Part shown: piece by piece, positions 30,801-38,359 of the stretch
How the letters are laid out: the number at the start of each line of letters is the position of its first letter
Numbering within the stretch: the first letter of the stretch is position 1
NCBI RefSeq assembly: GCF_000518785.1
Contig: NZ_JAEG01000008.1
Span: 124,001 to 188,000 of the forward strand
Length of the DNA: 64,000 nt
Direction of reading: 5' to 3'
Source: Paenirhizobium selenitireducens ATCC BAA-1503
Lineage (GTDB): Bacteria > Pseudomonadota > Alphaproteobacteria > Rhizobiales > Rhizobiaceae
Program-made: the position numbers and the translations under genes
The notes under the pieces: generated by a model
What the model was told of the DNA's origin: nothing
The model's database searches: none
What the model saw: the letters and a program-made list of their open reading frames with translations, nothing else

Positions 30801-33800
30801 CATCGAGCTGCGCAAGATCGCGCGGCGCACCTGGCGCTTCTACGAGACCTTCGTCACTGCGGGTGACAACTACCTGCCGCCGGACAATTTCCAGGAAAAG
30901 CCGGAGCCCGTCGTCGCGCACCGGACCTCGCCGACCAATATCGGCGTCTATCTCCTGTCCGTCGTCTCGGCCCGCCATTTCGGCTGGATCAGCTTCGAAC
31001 AGACGGTCGAGCGGCTTGAGCAGACGATCTCGACGGTCGAGCGGATGGAAAAGTACCGTGGTCACCTCTACAACTGGTACTACACGGATACGCTGAACAC
31101 GCTCGGCCCGCGCTACATATCCGCCGTGGACAGCGGCAACCTCGCCGGCCACCTGATCGCCATCTCCTCGGCCTGCCGCGAATGGGCGGAAGCGCCCTCG
31201 GCCCACATGCAAGGCAATCTCGACGGCATCGGCGATGTCGGCGGCATCCTGCTCGAAGTCCTCAAGACCCTGCCGGACGACCGCAAGACCGTGCGACCGC
31301 TGCGTCGCCGCCTCGAAGAACGGATCATCGGCTTCAACACGGCGCTGGCAGCCGTCAAGCGCGAGCACGAATTCGCCTCGATCCGCATCATCAATCTCGG
31401 CGTGCTGGCGCGCGACATCCAGAAGCTCGCCGCCAACCTGCACCATGAAGTCCGTTCCGAGCAGAGCGGCGAAGTCACCCGCTGGACCGAATCGCTGGTC
31501 GGCGTCTGCGAGGCGCACATCGCCGACACCGCCTTCGACCTGTCGAACATCGATCCGCTGCGCCAGCGGCTGGCGCTGCTGCGCGACCGGGCCCGCGACA
31601 TCGCCTTCTCGATGGATTTCAGCTTCCTGTTCCGGCCCGAGCGTCGTCTGCTGTCGATCGGCTATCGCGTCGAAAGCCGCGAGCTGGATGAAGCCTGCTA
31701 CGACCTGCTGGCATCGGAATGCCGACTGACCAGCCTGTTCGCCATCGCCAAGGGCGACCTTCCGACCGAACACTGGTATCGCCTCGGCCGTCAGGTCGTG
31801 CCGATCGGCGCCCGTGCGGCGCTGATCTCCTGGTCCGGCTCGATGTTCGAATATCTGATGCCGCCGCTCGTCATGCAGGAGCGCCAGGGCGGTATCCTCA
31901 ACCAGACCAACAATCTGGTGGTGCAGGAACAGATCAATCACGGCAAGCGGCTGAATATCCCCTGGGGGATTTCGGAAGCCGCCTTCAACGCCCGCGACCA
32001 TGAGATGAGCTATCAGTACACCAACTTCGGCGTGCCGACACTCGGGCTGAAGCGGGGCCTCGGGCAGAATGCGGTCATCGCGCCCTATGCCTCGATCCTC
32101 GCCAGCCAGTACTTCCCCGAAGCGGCGCTGGAAAACCTCGAGCGCCTGCGCAAGCTGGGCGCGCTTGGCGCCTACGGCTTTCACGATGCCGTGGACTTCA
32201 CCCCGACCCGCCTTCCCGAAGGCAAGTCCTGCGCCGTGGTCTACAACTACTATGCACACCATCACGGCATGTCGATCGCCGCCATCGCCAACGTCGCCTT
32301 CAATGGCCGCCTGCGCGAACTGTTCCACGCCGATCCGGTGATCGAGGCGGCCGAACTGCTGCTGCAGGAGAAGGCACCGCGCGAAATCCCGGTGATGAGC
32401 GCCAAATACGAGCCGCAGACGCCCGGCAAGGGCCAGGCCGACCTGCTGCGCCCGGAAGTCCGCACCGTGACGGATCCGGCGACCAAGGACCGCGCGCTGG
32501 CCTTCCTCTCGAACGGCCACTACTCGGTCATGCTGACGGCGACGGGATCGGGCTATTCGCGCTGGAACGGGCAGTCCGTCTCGCGCTGGACGGCCGATCC
32601 GACCGAGGACCGCTCGGGCACCTTCATCTTCCTGCGCGATACGGCAAGCGGCCAGTGGTGGTCGGCGACCGCCTCGCCGCGCCGGGCCGAGGACGAGAAG
32701 TCCAAGGTCATCTTCGGCGACGACAAGGCCGAGTTCTTCAAAACGGTCGGCGACATCTCGACCCAGGTCGAGTGCATCGTCGCCACCGAGCATGATGCCG
32801 AAGGCCGGCGCCTGACCATTCTCAACACCGGCAGCGAAGACCGCTTCATCGAGGTGACGTCCTATCTCGAACCGGTCATCGCCCAGGACGACGCCGACAA
32901 TGCCCATCCGCTGTTCTCGCGGATGTTCATCAAGACCGAGTTCGGCCGTCGCCGCGACGTCATCCGGGCGGAGCGCAACAAGCGCAGCCCCGGCGATGCC
33001 GACATGTGCGTGGCCCATCTGGTGGTCGACGGCACCGGCCCCGGCCGGCCCACCGAATTCGAAACCGATCGCCGGCGCTTCCTCGGCCGCGGCCGCTGCC
33101 TCGCCGAGGCCGCAGCCTTCGACCCGGGTGCCACGCTGTCGGGCACGGAGGGCTTCACCCTCGATCCGGTGCTGAGCCTGCGCCGCGTCGTGCGCGTTCC
33201 CTCGGGCAAGAAGGTCAGCGTCATTTTCTGGACGATCGCCGCGCCCAATCGCGAGAAGATCGACCAGGCGATCGAACGCTATCGCCACCCGGACTCCTTC
33301 AGCCACGAACTCATCCACGCCTGGACCCGGGCGCAGGTGGAACTGCGCCATATCGGCATCACCTCGCAGCAGGCCGCCGCCTTCCAGCATCTCGGCCGCT
33401 ACCTGGTCTATCCGGACAACCACTTGAGGGCCGATCCGGAAACCGTGCGCAACGGGCTCGCCACCCAGTCGGCCCTCTGGCCGCTGGCGATTTCCGGCGA
33501 CTATCCGATCTTCGCTCTGCGCATCAACGACGACATGGACATGGAGATCGCCCGCGAAGCGATGAGCGCGCTCGAATATCTGCGCCGTCGCGGCATCGTC
33601 GCCGATCTGGCGATCGTCAACGAACGCGCCACCTCCTATGCACAGGACATGCAGCACGCGCTCGACCAGTTGGCCGACAACCTCAGGCATCGTCTGCCCG
33701 ACGGCAGCGGCGGCAAGCCGCACGTCTTCGTCGTGCGCCATGACCTGATGGACGAGAGCGCCTCGCAGGCCCTGATCGCCGCCGCTCGCGTCGTGCTGCA

Positions 33801-36333
33801 CGCCCGCAACGGCAAGATCGTCGACCAGATCATCCGTGCAGTCTCGCTGTTTGCCAACCCGCGCAGCCCCGATGGCGCGGAGACGGAATGGCCGGGCCTG
33901 CTGCCGGCCACACCCGCCGCTGCGGCTGCGGTCGTACCGGCAAGCGACGGCAAGGGCCTCGATTTCTGGAACGGCTTCGGCGGCTTTGCCGAGGACGGCA
34001 AGGAATATGTCATCCGCCTCGGTGCCCACCAGTCGACGCCCCAGCCGTGGATCAACGTCATCGCCAACGAGCAGTTCGGCTTCCATGTCTCCGCCGAAGG
34101 CGCAGGCTTCACCTGGAGCGCCAATTCGCGCGACCACCAGCTGACGCCATGGACCAACGACCCGGTCGTCAATCGTCCGGGCGAGGCCTTCTACGTCGCC
34201 GATCTCGAGAGCGGCCGAACCTTCGTACCGTTCAGCGCCCTCAACCTCGACGAAGGGGCTGAATTCGAAACCCGCCATGGCCTCGGCTATACGGTGTTCT
34301 CCAGCCGCCATGACGGCCTTGACCTCGAACTGACCCAGACCGTCGACCGGAACCGCCCGGCAAAGCTGTCCCGTCTCGTCCTGCGCAACACGGGCCGGGA
34401 GACGCGCAGCTTCCGCGTCTACGGTTACGCGGAATGGGTGCTGGGCAACAACGCACAGAAGAGTGCACCCTTCGTGCTGTCGTCTTTCGACGAGGACACC
34501 GGAGCGCTCTTCGCGACCAACCCCTACGACATCAACTATCCGGGCCGCACCGCCTTCCTGGCCGGCCTCGAAAAGCCGCTCGGCTACACCGCGAGCCGCC
34601 GCGAGTTCATCGGCCGGCATGGATCGATCCGGATGCCGCAGGCGCTGGCCCGTCAGTCCCATCTCTCCGGCTCTGCCGATACCGAGAGCGATCCCTGCGC
34701 GGCCCTCGCCTTCGACATCGAGGTTCCGGCGGGCACCGAGCGGGACATCACCTTCCTGCTCGGCGAGACCGATACCCAGGACGCCGCCCGCGATCTGATC
34801 GGAGCGCTGCGCAAGGAAAGTTTCGAGGCGATCCTTAAGGCCAGCAGGGACTTCTGGACGGGCTTCACCGGCCAGCTGCAGGTCAAGACCCCCGACGCCG
34901 CCTTCGACACGCTCGTCAACCGCTGGCTGCCCTACCAGGCGCTTGCCTGCCGCATCTTCGCGCGGGCCGGCTTCTACCAGGCCAGCGGCGCCTATGGCTT
35001 CCGCGACCAGCTGCAGGATACGCTCGCCTTCCTGCTCTACGAACCGAGCCTGGCGCGGCGCCAGATCCTCAACGCCGCCTCGCGCCAGTTCGTCGAAGGC
35101 GACGTGCAGCATTGGTGGCTTCCGAATACCGGGGCCGGCGTGCGCACCCGCATCTCCGACGACGTCGTGTGGCTGGCCCATGCGGTCGACCAGTATGTGA
35201 CGGCGACCGGTGACAACGCCTTCCTGGACGAAAGCCTGGCCTTCCTCGAAGGGCCGCAGCTGACCGAAGGCCAGCACGACAGCTTCTTCCAGCCGGCGAC
35301 CTCGGAAGAGGCGGCAAGCCTCTATGAGCACGCGGCACGCGCTCTGGACCTCGCTATCGCCAGAACCGGCGCCCACGGCCTGCCGCTCATCCTCGGCGGC
35401 GACTGGAACGACGGGATGAACCGCGTCGGCGAAAAGGGCGAGGGCGAAAGCGTCTGGCTCGGCTGGTTCCTGGCCGCGACGCTCAAGTCCTTCCTCGGCC
35501 ACGCAGAGGCCCGTGGCGACGAGGCACGGATCACCCGCTGGACGGCGCATCTTGCCACTCTCAGGCAGGCGCTGGAGACCGCAGCCTGGGACGGCGACTA
35601 TTATCGCCGGGGTTATTTCGACGACGGCACGCCGCTCGGCTCCGCACAGTCGGAGGAGTGCCGGATCGATTCGATCGCCCAGTCCTGGAGCGTTCTGTCG
35701 GGCGAAGGCACGCCGGAGCAGAGCGCAAAGGCGCTCGACGCGGCCCTTGCCCAGCTTGTCGACGAGGAGAACGGCATCATCCGGCTCTTCACGCCACCGT
35801 TCGAAAGGACCAAGCTCGATCCGGGCTATATCAAGGCCTATCCGCCCGGGGTCCGTGAAAACGGCGGGCAGTATACCCATGCCGCCATCTGGCTCGGCAT
35901 GACGCTCGCCAAGGCCGGCAGACCGGCCGATGCCTGGCGCTGCTTCGAGATGCTGAACCCGATCAACCACGCGCTCGATGCCGATGCAGCGGAACGCTAC
36001 CGCGTCGAGCCCTATGTGGTCGCGGCCGACATCTATGGCGGCGAGGCCTATCTCGGCCGCGGCGGCTGGACCTGGTATACCGGATCGGCCGGCTGGCTCT
36101 ACCGCTTCGCCGTCGAGGGCCTGCTTGGCATTTCCCGCAAGGGCGACCGGTTGCTCGTGCAGCCCGTCCTGCCGCCGGAATGGAACAGCTTCGCGGCCGA
36201 CCTGACGATCGACGGCAGGAGCCATGCCATCGTCGTCGAACGCCTGGCCGGCGAAGACGGCTACGGCGTGACGGTCAATGGCGAGAAGATCGCCGATCCT
36301 GAAGCCGGATATACGCTCGCGGCAGCCCGATAA
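27823..36333 (+). CDS. ndvB: cyclic beta-1,2-glucan synthase NdvB/ChvB
   Basis: A very large inner-membrane enzyme (2836 aa; I recall rhizobial/Brucella relatives of about 2830-2870 aa) that primes itself, elongates a beta-1,2-glucan with UDP-glucose, trims it and cyclises it. Six TM segments occur in pairs at about residues 402-450, 806-850 and 932-975. Between the first two pairs lies the GT84 domain with the DAD metal motif (about residue 623) and QHRWARGDW (about 769). A glycoamylase-like domain follows (about 1340-1480, LMPPLVMQERQGG to GLKRGLGQ), and the C-terminal GH94 phosphorylase domain, which controls ring size, has the catalytic-Asp motif GGDWNDGM at about 2526. The gene is intact. 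Its product would be exported by NdvA. Start ATG 27823; ATG 27835 is an alternative. Confidence 0.98.
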   Translation: MSLPMTLQVQSRDVETRQIDHNDAIRASYFTIEELRESAEALARDGANDLPGLMDFDFFARHRENEREILRVYRATATDVEAGATITPAAEWLLDNHYVIEEAIQEVRRDFPKKFYRQLPTMKIGNREIPRTMALAWLYVAHTHSTVSMEAMTALVEGFQKHKTLEIGELWALPSIVRFVLIENLRRISTRVDRSRRMRRKANEVADEIIRLNDAASSTELLKQIEPLADDNTFATQFLYRLRNGSQNTSFAVAWVEERLEKAGRTAEEAMTQEHNRLSSGNVTTGNIVKSLREIDDKEWSVWVEDVCLVDKVLAQHTDYRELDFGSRNAYRSTIEKLARRSHKSEIEVAQMAIDLAAETARSEGAAGSPNVGGYLVGAQRPLLEQAIDYRMPLWRRLALGVQRLNWLSIAVPVIGLTLAAMALVGYFLSMAGISTPLIVVLLLLFSLPASEGATGLFNTLVTFVAKPVRLTGYEFKEGLPQDARTLVVVPCLIAKRDDVDELVRNLEVHYLTNPRGEIYFALLSDWRDSPVEETPADLEILEYAKVQVAELAARYAHDGKTRFFLLHRRRLHNPAEGAWMGWERKRGKLHELNLLLRGDRDTSYMPGANMVPEGVQYVMTLDADTRLMRDAVTKLVGKLYHPINRPVHDPESGRVVSGYGVLQPRVTPSLTTGKDASVFQRVFSMNRGLDPYVFTVSDVYQDITGEGTFTGKGLYHVDAFETALKGRIDENTVLSHDLLEGSMARCALVTDVELVEDFPTRYEVEISRQHRWARGDWQLLPYIFDPARGITALGRWKMVDNLRRSLTPMAWFLASVLGWLAMDPVGAFLWQLLLIFCLFVAPTLSLLSGLVPRQSDIVPAAHFQSLWSELRSSNAQVALRIVFIADMAYMMADAIIRSLYRLLVSRKLLLEWRTAASIQSSAQGNISSYYRSMLHAPALAVLALAVAAVPGGYGYLIGLPFALMWLLSPLVAWYVSQSAETEDSLFVPEKATIELRKIARRTWRFYETFVTAGDNYLPPDNFQEKPEPVVAHRTSPTNIGVYLLSVVSARHFGWISFEQTVERLEQTISTVERMEKYRGHLYNWYYTDTLNTLGPRYISAVDSGNLAGHLIAISSACREWAEAPSAHMQGNLDGIGDVGGILLEVLKTLPDDRKTVRPLRRRLEERIIGFNTALAAVKREHEFASIRIINLGVLARDIQKLAANLHHEVRSEQSGEVTRWTESLVGVCEAHIADTAFDLSNIDPLRQRLALLRDRARDIAFSMDFSFLFRPERRLLSIGYRVESRELDEACYDLLASECRLTSLFAIAKGDLPTEHWYRLGRQVVPIGARAALISWSGSMFEYLMPPLVMQERQGGILNQTNNLVVQEQINHGKRLNIPWGISEAAFNARDHEMSYQYTNFGVPTLGLKRGLGQNAVIAPYASILASQYFPEAALENLERLRKLGALGAYGFHDAVDFTPTRLPEGKSCAVVYNYYAHHHGMSIAAIANVAFNGRLRELFHADPVIEAAELLLQEKAPREIPVMSAKYEPQTPGKGQADLLRPEVRTVTDPATKDRALAFLSNGHYSVMLTATGSGYSRWNGQSVSRWTADPTEDRSGTFIFLRDTASGQWWSATASPRRAEDEKSKVIFGDDKAEFFKTVGDISTQVECIVATEHDAEGRRLTILNTGSEDRFIEVTSYLEPVIAQDDADNAHPLFSRMFIKTEFGRRRDVIRAERNKRSPGDADMCVAHLVVDGTGPGRPTEFETDRRRFLGRGRCLAEAAAFDPGATLSGTEGFTLDPVLSLRRVVRVPSGKKVSVIFWTIAAPNREKIDQAIERYRHPDSFSHELIHAWTRAQVELRHIGITSQQAAAFQHLGRYLVYPDNHLRADPETVRNGLATQSALWPLAISGDYPIFALRINDDMDMEIAREAMSALEYLRRRGIVADLAIVNERATSYAQDMQHALDQLADNLRHRLPDGSGGKPHVFVVRHDLMDESASQALIAAARVVLHARNGKIVDQIIRAVSLFANPRSPDGAETEWPGLLPATPAAAAAVVPASDGKGLDFWNGFGGFAEDGKEYVIRLGAHQSTPQPWINVIANEQFGFHVSAEGAGFTWSANSRDHQLTPWTNDPVVNRPGEAFYVADLESGRTFVPFSALNLDEGAEFETRHGLGYTVFSSRHDGLDLELTQTVDRNRPAKLSRLVLRNTGRETRSFRVYGYAEWVLGNNAQKSAPFVLSSFDEDTGALFATNPYDINYPGRTAFLAGLEKPLGYTASRREFIGRHGSIRMPQALARQSHLSGSADTESDPCAALAFDIEVPAGTERDITFLLGETDTQDAARDLIGALRKESFEAILKASRDFWTGFTGQLQVKTPDAAFDTLVNRWLPYQALACRIFARAGFYQASGAYGFRDQLQDTLAFLLYEPSLARRQILNAASRQFVEGDVQHWWLPNTGAGVRTRISDDVVWLAHAVDQYVTATGDNAFLDESLAFLEGPQLTEGQHDSFFQPATSEEAASLYEHAARALDLAIARTGAHGLPLILGGDWNDGMNRVGEKGEGESVWLGWFLAATLKSFLGHAEARGDEARITRWTAHLATLRQALETAAWDGDYYRRGYFDDGTPLGSAQSEECRIDSIAQSWSVLSGEGTPEQSAKALDAALAQLVDEENGIIRLFTPPFERTKLDPGYIKAYPPGVRENGGQYTHAAIWLGMTLAKAGRPADAWRCFEMLNPINHALDADAAERYRVEPYVVAADIYGGEAYLGRGGWTWYTGSAGWLYRFAVEGLLGISRKGDRLLVQPVLPPEWNSFAADLTIDGRSHAIVVERLAGEDGYGVTVNGEKIADPEAGYTLAAAR

Positions 36334-36388
36334 GGCTGCCGCCGGCAAGGCCGATCAGTGATCGGAAACGCTGGAAATAGATGACATG

Positions 36389-36424
36389 AAAAAGCCTCCG
36401 GTCAGCAATGACCGGAGGCTTTTT
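36389..36424. terminator. bidirectional terminator between ndvB and carD
   Basis: A 16-bp perfect stem (36389-36404 with 36409-36424) with a GCAA tetraloop, T5 on each strand, between the convergent ndvB and carD genes. Confidence 0.9.
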
Positions 36425-36455
36425 AGCGAAGGATGATACGGCGCCGAAGAAAGCC

Positions 36456-37025
36456 TTACGCGGCTTCTTCCTGTGCGTCGTCCTCTTCAACACCCTTGCC
36501 GCGCTTCGGGCCCTTGGCAAGATTGACCTCGACGAGGCGGACGGCCTCGGTTTCCGACATCTTGTTCACGGCGGCGATCTCGCGGGCCATACGGTCGAGG
36601 GCAGCTTCATAAAGCTGGCGCTCGGAATAGGACTGCTCCGGCTGGTTCTCGGCACGATAAAGATCGCGGACCACTTCGGCGATCGAGATCAGATCACCGG
36701 AATTGATCTTGGCATCATATTCCTGGGCACGCCGCGACCACATGGTGCGCTTGACGCGGGCCTTCCCCTGAACGACCTTCAGAGCGCGCTCGACGAAATC
36801 GGTTTCGGAAAGCTTGCGCATGCCGATGCTCACGGCCTTGCCGACCGGAACCTTGAGACGCATCTTGTCCTTCTCGAAGTCGATCACGAAAAGCTCAAGC
36901 TTCATGCCGGCGACTTCTTGCTCTTCGATGGCGGTGATGATACCGACGCCATGTGCCGGGTAGACGATCGATTCGCCGGTCTTGAAGCCTTGGCGCGTCG
37001 AAGATTTTTTCTGCTGGGTCGTCAT
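36456..37025 (-). CDS. carD: CarD/CdnL family RNA-polymerase-binding transcription factor
   Basis: A 189-aa CarD_CdnL_TRCF family protein, which binds the RNA polymerase beta subunit and stabilises open promoter complexes, especially at rRNA and other growth genes. The N-terminal Tudor-like RNAP-interaction domain is FKTGESIVYPAHGVGIITAIEEQEV and MKLELFVIDFEKDKMRLKVPV; the C-terminal helical DNA-interacting part carries MWSRRAQEYDAKINSGD. The acidic C-terminal tail (GVEEDDAQEEAA) is usual in alphaproteobacteria. Start: ATG at 37025 (MTTQQKKSS) is chosen; the TTG three codons upstream is closer to the AGGGAG ribosome site and remains possible. It is the last gene of the helicase-S4-fdxA-carD run but probably has its own promoter. 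Confidence 0.95.
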   Translation of the reverse strand: MTTQQKKSSTRQGFKTGESIVYPAHGVGIITAIEEQEVAGMKLELFVIDFEKDKMRLKVPVGKAVSIGMRKLSETDFVERALKVVQGKARVKRTMWSRRAQEYDAKINSGDLISIAEVVRDLYRAENQPEQSYSERQLYEAALDRMAREIAAVNKMSETEAVRLVEVNLAKGPKRGKGVEEDDAQEEAA

Positions 37026-37414
37026 TCGTTTCAAAAACTCCCTGTTATGCTCCCGGCGATCAAGCCGGTGCCGGGTCGGTCAGGCCCGGGATGAGACGGG
37101 GGAAACCGTCGGGTCACTCCATCCTGATCCAGGCCGCCACGTAAACATCCCTATCGTCGCAACAGCAGAACGACCGCACAGGTCGCTAGTGTCACGGTAA
37201 CCGCGTTGGACGATGAGTTTGCTTTCGTGATGGTTCAGGGCATACCAATGCCGCGAAGTGGAACAGTTTTATTATGCTACCACAAAAATATGAGGAAATC
37301 AATATTTTACTGCCGCACCGCCACAATGCGGCCAAGCGCGCCCCGGTCGGGCGCGTTTCCTGCCGGCCTTGTGGCCATCCTCATTCGCGCGTCGGGACAA
37401 GCCCGCGGCGCTGA
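37026..37414. other. 389-bp region between carD and fdxA
   Basis: No gene is supported. It contains the AT-rich carD promoter candidate (37274-37302), leaving a leader of about 250 bases before carD, and a G/C hairpin CGCGCCC-N5-GGGCGCG near 37337-37355 with a short T3 on the plus strand, which may mark the end of the fdxA transcript only weakly. Confidence 0.4.
37274..37302 (-). promoter_or_regulatory. candidate promoter of carD
   Basis: On the minus strand, TTGATT (37302-37297) is followed after exactly 17 bases by TAGCAT (37279-37274), in the most AT-rich part of the gap. It points toward carD and would give an unusually long leader of roughly 240 bases. Confidence 0.4.
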
Positions 37415-37753
37415 TCAGTCGCCGCTGCCGGGCTTCACCGAAAAATACTTGTCGAACTTGCCGGGCACGCCATCCATTTCCTTGGCCTCGGGCAAGGGAT
37501 CACGCTTCACGGTGATGTTCGGCCAGATCTTGGCATATTCGGTGTTGATCTGCAGCCACTTGTCGAGACCCGGCTCGGTATCCGGCTTGATCGCCTCGGC
37601 CGGGCACTCCGGCTCGCAGACGCCACAGTCGATGCACTCGTCCGGATGGATGACGAGGAAGTTTTCGCCTTCGTAGAAACAGTCGACCGGACAGACCTCG
37701 ACGCAATCGGTATATTTGCAGCGGATACAGTTATCTGTGACTATATAAGTCAT
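37415..37753 (-). CDS. fdxA: seven-iron ferredoxin FdxA
   Basis: A 112-aa ferredoxin of the [3Fe-4S][4Fe-4S] (7Fe) type, an essential electron carrier in many alphaproteobacteria. The N-terminal part shows [17 protein letters not shown], supplying cysteines of both clusters with the altered spacing typical of FdxA, and a second motif [18 protein letters not shown]. The C-terminal extension ([18 protein letters not shown]) is characteristic of the FdxA subgroup. Ribosome site CTGGAG precedes the ATG at 37753. It sits downstream of the S4 protein gene on the same strand, 191 bases after its stop, and upstream of carD. Confidence 0.96.
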   Translation of the reverse strand: MTYIVTDNCIRCKYTDCVEVCPVDCFYEGENFLVIHPDECIDCGVCEPECPAEAIKPDTEPGLDKWLQINTEYAKIWPNITVKRDPLPEAKEMDGVPGKFDKYFSVKPGSGD

Positions 37754-37944
37754 GCGGCACTCCAGGGTCTCGTTTCTGCGCAGGCAACGTTCTGGTCCGC
37801 CTCACTTCGCAGTCAATCACGGTCACAGCCAAACGATTGGCGGACCAAGCTTGTTTAGGCTGGACAGGACCGTCAGCTACTGTGTTATCCGGGCTATAGC
37901 AAGGATAAACAGTTCTGAAAATAGCCACGGCCGCGCACAGTTTT

Positions 37945-38358
37945 CTAATCGTCGAACCAGGGTTCGCCAGGTTGCAGCCGGTCGATCGCCCGCCTCTCCT
38001 TCTTCGTCGGACGGCCTGACCCGGGCAGACGCGTAGCCTGCTCCAGCGGCCCCAGCTTGTCCTCCTCGCTCGGCGGCGGGGTCAGGTCCTGGTAGAGCAG
38101 CCGGGCTTCCTCGTAAGGCCCGCGTCGATCACCCGCCTTGACGACCAGAAGCACGATGTCGCGCTTTTGCAGCGCAACTTCGATCCGGTCGCCCGGCCCG
38201 ATCAAGTGACTGGATTGGCGGACGATTTGTCCATTGATCCGGACATGGCCGCCCGCAACGCGATCCTGGGCAAGCGAGCGCGACTTCGAAACACGGGCGA
38301 AGAACAGCCACTTGTCGATGCGCTGGCGCGAACCGCTCTGTGGCCGTTTGTCGTCCAT
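37945..38358 (-). CDS. S4-domain RNA-binding protein, Hsp15-like
   Basis: A 137-aa single-S4-domain protein, similar in design to heat-shock protein 15, which rescues stalled 50S-nascent-chain complexes. The S4 domain (about residues 13-75) has the motif RIDKWLFFARVSKSRSLAQ and HVRINGQIVRQSSHLIGPGD; a C-terminal tail ends in charged/Pro residues (TKKERRAIDRLQPGEPWFDD). It starts one base before the stop codon of the upstream helicase gene, so the two are almost certainly co-translated. This helicase-S4 pairing suggests a shared role in RNA or ribosome metabolism; that link is inference. Confidence 0.88.
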   Translation of the reverse strand: MDDKRPQSGSRQRIDKWLFFARVSKSRSLAQDRVAGGHVRINGQIVRQSSHLIGPGDRIEVALQKRDIVLLVVKAGDRRGPYEEARLLYQDLTPPPSEEDKLGPLEQATRLPGSGRPTKKERRAIDRLQPGEPWFDD

Positions 38359-38359
38359 G

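Noticed and set aside
28969..36348. A 2459-codon open frame on the minus strand, fully antisense to ndvB
   Set aside because: It is a by-product of high GC at the third codon position of ndvB. It has no family features, is rich in Arg/Ala/Gly/Asp filler, and ndvB itself is an unmistakable full-length gene.
37337..37355. CGCGCCC-N5-GGGCGCG hairpin as the fdxA terminator
   Set aside because: On the minus strand no T-run follows it; on the plus strand only TTT follows. It is weak, so it is only mentioned in the gap description.
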